A program made the position numbers and the translations under genes. The notes under the pieces were generated by a model, which saw only the letters and a program-made list of their open reading frames with translations, ran no database searches and was not told where the DNA came from. A stretch of DNA of 64,000 nucleotides, taken from assembly GCA_002197995.1 (NCBI GenBank), contig NGZR01000007.1, positions 268,399 through 332,398 on the forward strand, written 5' to 3'. Below are positions 1 to 9,738 of the stretch, piece after piece; the first letter of the stretch is position 1; the number at the start of each line of letters is the position of its first letter. The DNA comes from Gaeumannomyces sp. JS-464. Its lineage: Eukaryota > Ascomycota > Sordariomycetes > Magnaporthales > Magnaporthaceae.

Positions 1-1349
1 GCCATCCGGACGGCCTTCCTGGAGGAGCTGGCCAAGGACCCGTCCTTTAACCTTTACGCAGGCGGGTCGCGCCTGATGGATGGCAACTACGATTACATTG
101 AGCAGGTCGAGCAGGAGGTCGCCAAATTCCACGGCGCCGAGACGGCGCTTATCGTTGGGTCCGGGTATGAGGCCAACGGGGCCATTTACGCCGCGATCCC
201 GCGCCCCGGCGACGCCATCGTATACGACGAGCTCGTGCACGCCAGTACGCACGACGGCATGGCGCACTCGATGGCCATAACGCGAGTGCAGTTCCGCCAC
301 AACGACGTCGACTCGCTGCGCGAAACCATCGCGTCTGTCGTGGACTCCCAACCTATGATCAGGGATGGGTCGCGCTCGATCCTCATCTCGGTCGAATCGC
401 TGTACAGCATGGACGGGGACATTTGCCCCCTGGTGGAGATGCTTGAGGTCGCTAAGGAAATGTGCCCTAAGGGAAACGCCGTCTTCATCGTCGACGAGGC
501 TCACGCAACCGGGATACTCGGGCCTAAAGGTGCGGGCTTGGTTAGAGCCTTGGGCGTCGAAAAGGAGGTCGCGGTTCGACTGCACACTTGTGGGAAAGCC
601 TTAGCTTCCACTGGTGGTAAGTTTGAGTTTTGTGTCTTCCCGTGGACTATAAAAGGAGGGTTAGCTACCCAGTCTGTTGTGTTACGCGCTGACAGACAGG
701 ATACTTGTATAGCCGTGATACTCGGGAACGCAACCGTGCGTGCCGCGCTCATGAACTTCGCGCGTTCCGTGATATACACCACGGCCCCATCGTACCCTAC
801 GGTTGCAGGAATCCGCGCAGCTTACAATCTGATAAGCTCTGGTGCAACACAGAAGGTCAGTGCCCGTCTGCGAGCTTGTTAACCTCTGACTATTATGTAT
901 CTTAACACTGGTTACAGGCGCAAAACAACGTCCAGCATCTGGTGAAGCACTTTTTCAAAAGAATCACCGAAAATCCAGTCTGGACCAAGGCCAACGACAT
1001 GGGCATCTTATCGATTCCCGTTATGGAAAACTGGGAATCGCGGGACTTCCACGCGCACATCGTGCCGGTTTGGACGCGGCAGCGCTACAACTGGTGGCTC
1101 GTCTTCCACCTGCAGCTGTCCGGCATATCCGCCTTTCCGATCGATTACCCAACAGTGCCCAAAGGCCAAAGTAGGATTCGGCTGATGATCCACGCGGGTA
1201 ACACGGACGAACAGGTTTCCATGCTGGCCGCCACCATCTGCAACTGGGCCCGCGAGATGATCGCCATCGAGGAGGGGGTCGTGGAGGGCGGCGGGAAGGT
1301 CCCCAAGGCGGCGCAGCAGGTCTACGCACTGATGGCCACCCACGCTTGA
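1..1349 (+). CDS. Alpha-oxoamine synthase (AONS/KAPA-synthase-like), 5' partial
   Basis: PLP-dependent fold-type I enzyme of the alpha-oxoamine synthase family, which condenses an amino acid with an acyl thioester and releases CO2. The frame is open from base 1, so the start lies left of the window. Exons are 1-616, 713-855 and 918-1349. Visible motifs are GNYDYIEQVE near the start, DEAHATGILG (PLP-ring Asp), and HTCGKALASTGG with the presumed Schiff-base Lys; exon 3 holds the C-terminal domain (DYPTVPKGQSRIRL). Intron 1 falls just after the Lys loop and intron 2 has a typical GT..ACAG. It could be a BioF-like KAPA synthase or an enzyme that off-loads a polyketide, as in sphinganine-analogue pathways. 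The neighbours (P450, exporter, dioxygenase, regulator) favour a specialised role, but that is inference. The family call is firm; the substrate is unknown. Confidence 0.9.
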
Positions 1350-2231
1350 TTTGTGAGGGATGATGCGGAGACTTGGCGACGGAATCTGAGTCCGGCGTTT
1401 ATGGCTTGTACGGAGATGATCACCGAGATACAAAGATAAGATGAATTCATCCTGTTTCCAAACTGTCCTGACACCTGTACATCATCCGGGGTACTAAATC
1501 TGTCCGATGATCCGAGATTCCAAGACATTACTAAGGGCAGAATGGAAGTCTTGAAGCGATGCTCGCACTACTGCAGTGTGGGTGCCAGCCCGAGACGCCA
1601 TGGCCAAATGTGCAGATGCGGTCAGCTTATGTGGATTAGTAGGCGAGGACTTGCATGCGAGGACGGAGCGGCCCCCGCCGGCGGCTTTCCCGAGATGGCC
1701 GCGAAACCGCTCGGGGGCCGGAACCCGGATGTAACCTCATTTCGGGACCATCGCCGAGAAACATTCGGGGAATATGCGCCGATGAAAGGGTATAGTCGGA
1801 TGTAGCCCTAAATTACCCCGCTTATGTCCGCGACCAGGACTTAGCTTCAACGCAGCCGATTCTAGCTGCGTGTGGCCAGCCGTCGCGGCCGTCTTCGGCC
1901 CGTATTGGCGTACAAGCAGCAGTCTGTCGGAGCATAGGTCGAGATGGGCCCAGTCTTGTGCCTCCACGGGGAAAGGAGACAGTCTGTATGGTGTAAGAGT
2001 CTGAGGAGTATGCTCGGCCATCTCTTCCAGGGTTTCTCAAGGTCGGGTCCCGGTGTCGCCATCACGCCTGCTTGGTCGGCCTCCTTGACTGACTTACGTG
2101 CCCTGCCCGACATACCCTCACGCGCTTCATCTACACATCTATAATTTGTCATTTGGGCACTATCCATCACATTTACTCCCTCGCGCACGAAGCAGCCTGG
2201 CGCGCACCAGACAGCTGGATAATCCCATACC
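1350..2231. other. Intergenic, no gene seen
   Basis: Between the oxoamine synthase stop and the P450 start. Short open frames on both strands show no recognisable domain or consistent codon pattern. It presumably holds the 3' UTR of the synthase and the P450 promoter. Confidence 0.6.
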
Positions 2232-3983
2232 ATGGCTTCCATGTATTCTTCGATACTCAGCTTTCCAGGTGTCGTGCTTGTCACCGCAATCGAGACGTTC
2301 CTGCTCGCTAGAAGGTCAACCGACGAGCGTTTGGGACTTATGCGGCTGGCGTTGTCCGTGTTCGCCGTCAACTGTGCCATCCTCCTGGCATACACGTCTA
2401 TTATCCACCCGGAATTCATCAGCCCGTTACGGCACATCACAGGGCCAAAATGGTCCTTGCCCAGAATCACCATGCACAGGCTCATGAGCAGTTCGACCCA
2501 AGGAGAGCTGCTGCTCGAGATGGCCCGTGAAACTCCAAATGATGGTCTGCTGGCACTGCGCGAACCCACGAGGACACGCCTGTTGGTCACGCAGCCGCAG
2601 GTGCTGGCCGAGCTGCTGGTGCACAGAGCTCAGGACTTTGAAAAGCCCGAGAATATGCGAGTCTTCCTCCGGAATCTGCTCGGCGACGGGCTGCTGATGG
2701 CGGAGGGTGACAAGCACAAGTTCATGAGGAAGCACATAAACCCGAGTTCAACTTTCGCCGCACCAAAGATCTGTACCCGATGATGTGGAAAAATTGCCTC
2801 GCTTTCCGAGACGTCTTGGAAACCGACCTCCAAGCCCAGGGATCCCACACTGAGACAAGGTCGAGAGATGTTGGTTTAACCGCTGAAGGCTCCGCGGAGA
2901 TAACGCACTGGGCCAACAAGACGACATTGAACATCATCGGCAACTCGCTCCTCGGCAAAGACCTGGACGTGCTTGGACACGGCGAGCAACGAGATCGGCT
3001 AGTGGAGAGTTACAGAGTGGTATTCGACCCCAGCAAGCAGATGCTGCTGTATTTCGTGGTGTCGGCCTGGATCTCGCACGGTTTAGCCAATGCCCTGCCA
3101 TGGAAAACGGGCCGGCTGTTCAAGGAGACGACCGCGACTCTGAAAGACATCTGCGTCCAGTTAGCCCGCGACAGGCGCAAGGAGATCGAGAACAGCAAGG
3201 GCGGCGTCGATATCCTCGCGCGACTGATCCAAGCCGGCGTTTTCTCCGACGACGAGCTGGCCGACCAGCTCCTCACCCTCTTGGCGGCAGGGCATGATAC
3301 GACTGCACTCACGCTCACATGGGCCTGCTACCTCCTGGCCCTCGACCAAGGTCGCCAAAGCGCTCTCCGGGAGGAAGTCCGCGCCAACCTGTCCAGATTT
3401 GCCTCACTGGGCGCCAACGGCGCATATCCATCATCATCATCATCGCCTGCGGCCGATGACCTCGCCGGCACCATGGAGCGTCTCCCCCTCCTCAACGGCG
3501 TGATCAGCGAGACCCTGCGACTTTACCCAACCGTGCCCGTCTCCATCCGGGCCGCGGTGCGCGACACGTTGCTCGCGGGCCACCCGGTTCCCCGAGGCAC
3601 CGAAGTGCTTGTGTCGCCCTGGGTTATTAACCGGTCGCGCGAGCTCTGGGGCACCGACGCCGACTCCTTCCGGCCGGAGCGCTGGATCTCCTCCTCATCC
3701 ATCTCGCGAGGGGAGAAGGAGGAGGGCGGTGGCAGCAGCGGCGGCGGCAGACCCAACTACACGGGCGGCGCGGACAGCAACTACGACTTCGCGACGTTCC
3801 TGCACGGTCCACGCAACTGCATCGGGCAGAACTTTGCTAGGGCCGAGTTGAGGTGTTTGCTGTCCGCCATGGTGTCGCGCTTCGAGTGGACGCTGGACAT
3901 GGAAGGCAAGGATGTTGTTCCGGGGTGCTATAACGATCAAGCCGCAGAATGGCCTGCATTTGAGATTGAAGGTGGTCGAGTAG
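2232..3983 (+). CDS. Cytochrome P450 monooxygenase with two frame breaks
   Basis: Haem-thiolate monooxygenase, probably ER-anchored: two hydrophobic N-terminal stretches lie within the first 60 residues. Seen in order: AEGDKHKFMRKH (C-helix region), AGHDTT (I-helix oxygen-binding motif), ETLRLYPTVP (ExxR), FRPERW, and FLHGPRNCIG (haem-binding Cys). About 583 residues if joined, a normal fungal length. No single frame covers it. At 2741-2747 one base appears missing (the next block reads FNFRRTKDLYPMMW in a shifted frame). At about 3926-3930 one extra base appears; removing it restores the first frame and gives a canonical tail, ITIKPQNGLHLRL, with a stop at 3981-3983. Without the second shift the ORF runs on to 4126 with an atypical C terminus. 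No GT-AG intron explains either shift. It is either a decayed gene or two assembly errors; I favour errors because they compensate each other. Confidence 0.85.
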
Positions 3984-4680
3984 TCCAAGCTCGCGGAGGA
4001 ACTTGTGCTCTGCGCTGGGCTGTGAACCCGCAAACAAGATCAAAGTGGGTGTTGTTTGTACAGGGGTGCATTGGCGCCTGCATCCCTGCGGGGATTGATT
4101 CCCTGACAGGATTTACTGTAGACTAGTGGACCTGGCCTCCTATCCGAAGCTCCGTTCGGGTAAAAGTGCACTTGGCTTATCCCCTGTCAATCTCTCCCTA
4201 GTGGTGCTGCCATTGCAACACCGTACCTTCGAGGCACGGCAAATTGGCTCTACATATTGCTCCAAAAGGGGTCATATCCGGCCTTTCGGCAACTATGTAG
4301 AATCCGCACTCCTCGATGCACGGACCATGCGTACGTGGCTGGGTAATCCATGTGAAACCGGCGCAGTTAACGGTGCGACAGCTGTCTCTGAGCGGTTGAC
4401 CGTTGCTGAGATTTTGTTTCCGTTCTGTTTCCGTGGGCGGCCGCTTACATAACCCAAGGCAGTCGCGGCTTACACACAGGGAGGCTCATCAAAAAGCTCT
4501 GATAAGTCCTTCATTCCACCCACCGGAGAAAGGGCCTACCACCTTTACGCTCCGCAGCCCGCGGCGTTGTAAGCACTCTGGACCGGGACCGGGCTACCAT
4601 CTGCCCTGGCTGGTACACTCGTTTCTGAACTCAACCGGAAACCAGACGAGGCTAGATTGCGAAAACGTCATCTCTCGGCC
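3984..4680. other. Intergenic between P450 and MFS gene
   Basis: The out-of-frame extension of the P450 ORF ends at 4126. No independent coding pattern was seen. The stretch should contain the P450 terminator and the exporter promoter. Confidence 0.6.
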
Positions 4681-6464
4681 ATGGACTCGCAGGCGCCGGG
4701 CGATGCGCAGGTCCAGGAGAATAAAGGGAGCGGCGGCCCAAGCCAAGACCCCGAAGCGGCATTGCAGCATGAATCTGCCGGCGCAACTGACGACGACAAC
4801 AACAACGGCAACAGCCGTGATGCCACCACCCAGAAAAGCGAGAAAAAGTCTCTAGGGTTTCACCTCAGCTTCATTGGCATCGCCTTGGTCGCCTTTGTGT
4901 TCTCGCTCGACGCCACTATGTTGGCAGTTGCACTCCCTGTACGATCCGCGTCTCACCGCTAACCAAGGCAGCTTCCTGGCTCGCCCCGCTAACCCCAGCC
5001 GTTAACCACCCGCAGGCCATCACCGAGCAACTAGCCGGAACCACCCTGCAGTCCTTTTGGGCCGGCATCGCGTACCTCCTCTGCGTCGTCGTGACGCAGC
5101 CGCTGTATACAGGCATCTCCGACGCCTTCGGCCGCGCCCCGACGCTCTACTCCAGCTTCCTGCTGTTTGCCCTGGGATCCGTTGTCTTCGCGATTGCCCA
5201 GAACATGACCACTGTCGTCATCGGCCGCGTGCTCCAGGGGCTCGGCGGCGGCGGAATGGACCTCATGGCCGAGGTCATCGTCGCCGACATGACCACGCTG
5301 CAGGAGCGGTCGCTCTATCTGGGCCTCCTTGCCATTCCAACGGCCGTCGGCAGCATCCTCGGTCCCACGCTCGGCGCCTTGCTCTCCACCAACCTGTCCT
5401 GGCGCTGGATCGGCTGGATCAACCTGCCCATTCTGGGCGCGGCCTTCATCCTTCTGGCGCTCTTCCTGCGTCTGCGTCGGATCGACACCTCAATCGTGGC
5501 CAAACTCAAGCGCCTCGACTGGGGCGGCGCCATCCTGTCGCTCGTCGGGACCACAATATTTATCGTGCCTCTGAGTTGGGCTAACGCGTTGTACCCCTGG
5601 GCATCCTGGCAGACTCTCCTCCCTCTTTTCGTCGGCATCGCGTTGATCGTCATCTTTGTGCTGTACGAGTTCAAGATACCGCAGTTTCCCATCTTTCCGC
5701 TCCGACTCTTCAGCTCGACAAGTATCAACCTGAGCCTCGTCGGCAACTTCGTCTACGGTGCCTCGCTCTACTCGCTCCTGCAGTACATCCCTTTGCTCTA
5801 CCAAGCCGTTAAGCTCCAGACGGCCATCGAGTCGGCCGTCTCCCTGCTCCCCACCAGCGTCATCAGCGTGGTGTTTGCCGTGCTCGGCGTCATCATGGTC
5901 GGCGTCATTGGGAAGGGATACCGATGGGCACTTCGAACGTGCTGGGTCATCCTGACGGTCGGCACTGGGCTCCTGGGGCTCGTGGGGCCGGAAACGCCGA
6001 CCAGTATGCTGATGGGTCTTCCTGTCCTCTGGGGTGCGGCCATTGGGGCCCTGATGCGTCTTCTTCACCTTCCCATGCAGGCGGGCGTCACCAACGTCGA
6101 CGACACTGGCCTCATTATCGGGCTGCTGCTCATGGTCCGTCAATGTGGTGGCGTCGTCGGTCTCGCGCTCTCCGCCAGCATCTTCAGCAGCGTCTTCGCT
6201 TCATCCATTCGCAATGTGGAGCTTCGCGGCCCCTTGGCCGTTGTCGAGGACGCAAGCCGGGCAATCGGCTTCATCCCACACCTGAAGAGCTCGAACGCCG
6301 CTCCCGAGTCGTTGGAGCCCGTGCTGCACGCCTACGCTATGGCTATGCGGCCCATCTTCTACGCAATGACGGGCCTAAGTGCGGTCGGGCTGTTGACTTC
6401 GATATTCACCAAGGATGAGAGTCTCAAACGGACTGATCTCGGACGGCAGCACTTTGCGGAGTAG
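4681..6464 (+). CDS. MFS drug/metabolite exporter (DHA2-type, 14 helices)
   Basis: Major facilitator superfamily proton-antiporter, 568 residues. Exons are 4681-4938 and 5016-6464; the 77-bp intron (4939-5015) is phase 0. The first 60 residues are a hydrophilic Asn/Asp/Gln-rich cytoplasmic tail, followed by FHLSFIGIALVAFVFSLDAT (helix 1). The region around SDAFGRAPT carries the loop 2-3 signature, and VLQGLGGGG plus SILGPTLGALLS are motifs C/B of drug exporters; about 14 hydrophobic helices follow. I chose the start at 4681 (MDSQAPG) rather than 4657 because it gives a typical N-terminus. The gene follows the P450 in the same direction and faces the dioxygenase gene tail to tail, fitting product export or self-protection for the neighbouring enzymes. 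The family is firm; the cargo is unknown. Confidence 0.92.
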
Positions 6465-6744
6465 ATGGCAGCAGTCATTTATGACTGCAAACCTCTTCCG
6501 GCGAATTGGGAAAGAATGACTTGACAAAGGATCAAGAAATAGAGCATAGACGGGCTGCATTGAAGAACGAAAGCCAACTCGGAAGAAAATGGTATTAAGG
6601 TTTTTCTTGTTTTATTCTCCAGTCTGTCTCGCCCACTGCACTGGCCTAATGTATTAATAGCTAGTCTTTTTAATATCGAGATGAATGTGGTTAAAGTATC
6701 TAGCTAGGCCCTAATATTAGCCCCTCTCGGAGTGCCTACTATAA

Positions 6745-7715
6745 CTAGTGCGGAACAACACGAGCTTTCATGTCCTCATAGATGACATTGACACGCGGCG
6801 TCGGGTCCTCGAACTTCATGTGCAGCGCCAGCTCCTGATAATCCTTGTGCCACATGCCGGCCGAGTCGCGCGGTACTGCGAGCGGAAGCCCAGGAACTGC
6901 TGGGCGCGCTTGGACATGCCGCGGACGACCCCGTGGTCGACGATGAGCGGGTGCGCCTCGGACGGGGTGAGGAAGCTGGGCACGACGACGAACTGGATGC
7001 AGCCGCGCTCCTCGCCGGCCGCGACGCTTCGGCCGGTCCCGTGCACGACCTTGCCGCCAAAGAAGAGCGCGTCGCCGGGTTCCATCTCGGCGGGCACCGT
7101 CTGCTCTGGCCGGCCGCGCTGGTCGAAGGTCCACTTGTTGCTTCCTGGTATGACGGCCGTGGCGCCGTTGCGCTCGTTGAAGGACGTGAGCGCGACGATG
7201 AAGTTGATGAGCGCCTCAGCCTCGTGGCGCTCGCCCAGCTCGACGTACGGCGGATACGTCTGCAGGTCCCGGTGCAGCTCCTGCGGCTCCTGGGGGCCCT
7301 CGACCCAGATGGTGGTCGCCTGCGAGAGCCAGTAGCTCGCTGAGTGTCCGCCACGGACGAAGGCGCGCGTGCACAGGTCGTGCACCAGGTCGTCCTCGAC
7401 CAGCCGGTAGCGGAACACGGCGCTGTGGTTCGCGAGCCCGCCCACGCGCCGCGTCCGGCGGCCGTGAAAGTCGGCCAGGCGCTCCGCGTAGGCCTCGTAC
7501 AGGGACCCTTGCTGCACGCTCTCCAGCGGCCCCCGGAGTTCCTCGCGGAACCGGGCCGCCTCCTCGGGCGTAAGGAGGCCCTTGATGATCACGGCGCCAT
7601 CCTCGTCCAGGTGCTTGAAGATTTCGTCCATGGGCGTGTCCCGCGTGACTTCCTGGAGTCTGGTGTGGCCGTTGGGCACAGCGGTCTGGGGCGTGTCTTT
7701 GGGGACTTTCCACAT
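6745..7715 (-). CDS. Phytanoyl-CoA dioxygenase (PhyH) family oxygenase, one frame break
   Basis: Fe(II)/2-oxoglutarate-dependent oxygenase, about 322 residues when read through. Iron ligands are visible as HRD in ELHRDLQTYPPY and the distal His in GKVVHGTGRS; the substrate-side block NGATAVIPGSNKW also fits the family. The start at 7715 (MWKVPKD) was chosen over 7814 because the extra N-terminal residues look like UTR. Near 6867-6872, in a CGCGCG run, the frame shifts. The family-typical tail (GMWHKDYQELAL to VNVIYEDMKARVVPH) lies in another frame and ends with the stop at 6745-6747. Either CG was duplicated or one base is missing. It converges on the MFS gene with 280 bp between stops. Such enzymes hydroxylate lipids, terpenoids or polyketides; the substrate here is unknown. 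Confidence 0.85.
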
Positions 7716-8002
7716 GGCGCAACGACGATGCAGCACGTATAGCAGCGGGGTCTGTGGAAGGAGATTTTCCTTGGTGAGTCTATGCTGTGTTTTTTCTGGT
7801 CTTTCTAGCGTCACCCGTCTTCGGAGCTTGCTGAGGGTCTTTCTAATTCCACATTACTACCTAGCCACGCATTATACGCGTATGCGCACATGGTTCTCGT
7901 CCTGGTTGTAATCCACGAAATCCAGGATCTCGAGTTCTCGGCGCGGATCGGGGACATGCAACACATGCGTCTGCCTGGGCCATTGGCGCCGAGCGCCGGA
8001 GT

Positions 8003-8030
8003 GCCATCCGCGGAGCGCCATCCGCGGAGC
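8003..8030. repeat. 14-bp tandem duplication
   Basis: GCCATCCGCGGAGC occurs twice head to tail with no mismatch (8003-8016 and 8017-8030). Confidence 0.95.
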
Positions 8031-8175
8031 CCAAGCCCCGAACTTCATGATGCTTCGTCAGCCGGGCTCGGGCTCCGGAACCCGGCCCGAGCCTCTACCC
8101 TGCGGGGCCAAGGGCCCAACCGCCTACATGTAATTATAGCTCGGAACTCCTTCACTGCACCTCAAGTCATGTTTT

Positions 8176-8199
8176 TCCGAGATGATGTCCGAGATGATG
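8176..8199. repeat. 12-bp tandem duplication
   Basis: TCCGAGATGATG is repeated directly and without mismatch at 8176-8187 and 8188-8199. Confidence 0.95.
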
Positions 8200-9223
8200 C
8201 CAACACTCATTCTTGGGGGCTTGCTACCGTACCAAGCATGTCGCGCTGCCCTGCCCATTCTCCAGTCGATTATTTGTCATTGTTTTAATACTCCGGCATT
8301 TTATATATCCGCGCGTCACCTGCATTGGTACCGTCAAATTCACACCCACGGAAACAATCACCCAGAAAGCAGCATTTTTTCACACCAGCCATCTCTGGGG
8401 CTAAACGCCATGCCCTCTGTTCTCCTAAAAGGGGCCCGATTGAGCCTTCAAGGACCTTTCGGCGGGATGCGGCATTCTTGGCGCGTAGAGAAGCGGGGGC
8501 AACCCTCGGACTGCGTGGTGGTACTTCAACTCTTGTGGCTCGCAGAGCACGCATTCGCTTGACGGCCTTTCATTCGTTCCTTCACGTCGGCACGCCTCCC
8601 CGGGGTGGGACGGTCCGCCTTTCCCAGGGACCGGGCCGCATGGCGCTCAACATGGGCGGTCCGGCCTATTTCCGCAATTCATTGAGAGGTTGCTAGCGGT
8701 ATGGAGCGCTAATGATAGCTGCCATATCATCTTTTCTCTCTTATCCGTGCGACGAACACAATACGGAGGATTACCCATCCGCAAGTTCATGGAGGGAGAA
8801 TGGGGGATTTGTCGCAAGGATATTTGACCCAATTGTCAGCCACCTGGTTGACAAGCGGGGCTTCGCTTTTAGCCTGTGTGGTGCATTTGGATTGCCACAG
8901 GATTGACCAAAGGATGGGAGCCATCCGGTTATGCCAATTCATCATTTGAAGCTCGCCAGCAGTGGGCAACTACAACGTCCCAGGTGGATGATCAACATTT
9001 AGGGCTCCTGCCTACCAAGGCATAGGGCAGGCAACTGAGACACTGCCAGGGCGAGGGGAAACACACGTCATAAACGGATGATAAAGCCTTTCAAGAGGAG
9101 CACTCATGCAGCTCAGGAAGCGCTGTATGCTGGTTCATCTGCGGGTCTGGGCTCGGCTAAATTGCTTTTATACCCGCAACGATAGCGGGTAGGCAGGAAG
9201 CGAATGCACCTCTGGGAAACCTT

Positions 9224-9275
9224 GTAGTATCTCGCTGACCACCCTGTACAGTAGTATCTCGCTGACCACCCTGTA
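9224..9275. repeat. 25-bp direct repeat, period 27
   Basis: A 25-bp unit beginning GTAGTATCTCGCTGACC is present exactly at 9224-9248 and 9251-9275. A decayed third partial copy (TCGCTGAC) follows near 9281. It lies about 0.5 kb upstream of the Zn2Cys6 gene. Confidence 0.95.
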
Positions 9276-9738
9276 ATATGTCGCTGACGGCTTTCGCCTC
9301 TTTTTACCAGGTATTTGTAATCTTTTTCCGACCACACTGCAGCGCTTGAAGGGACTGGAGGACAATCTTCGCCGCCGTGCCGCTTGGCTGTGGGGAGTTT
9401 CTGCCTGCCTCTCGATGGCTGTTGGTGCGCGTAACAGTGCTCGGATTCCCCAGAAACACACCTCTGCGGCGGCGCTGGTTCTCGGCGATGATAGGCGTTC
9501 TGCTGGCAATCATAGATAGAAAAGAGGAGTAGGACTGCCGACTGGTACAGCCGAACCGTGACTTGAGTTGGATCATTTATTATTGGACATACGTCAGTTT
9601 CCGGGAATGAGAGTGTTCCATAAATAGGGTTGATGGATTGTCCTGTTTGCTTTCTCAAAGCCATACGGATCGGTGCCTCGATCCGGGCTTTACAACTCGG
9701 AATCTGTTCAGACAGGCCTGCGGATACGAGCGGATACT

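Larger units (their letters stand above)
7716..9672. other. Intergenic with three short tandem duplications
   Basis: About 2 kb between the dioxygenase start and the regulator. Open frames are short and unconvincing. Three exact tandem duplications are listed separately (8003-8030, 8176-8199, 9224-9275). It should contain the dioxygenase promoter and the regulator promoter, so it is a likely control region for the group. Confidence 0.55.

Noticed and set aside
5490..6143. 217-codon antisense frame within the MFS gene
   Set aside because: Asp/His/Arg-rich shadow of a membrane-protein gene; the sense frame has about 14 hydrophobic helices.
7582..8288. Plus-strand frames upstream of the dioxygenase
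   Set aside because: Overlap its 5' end in antisense and contain no family motif.
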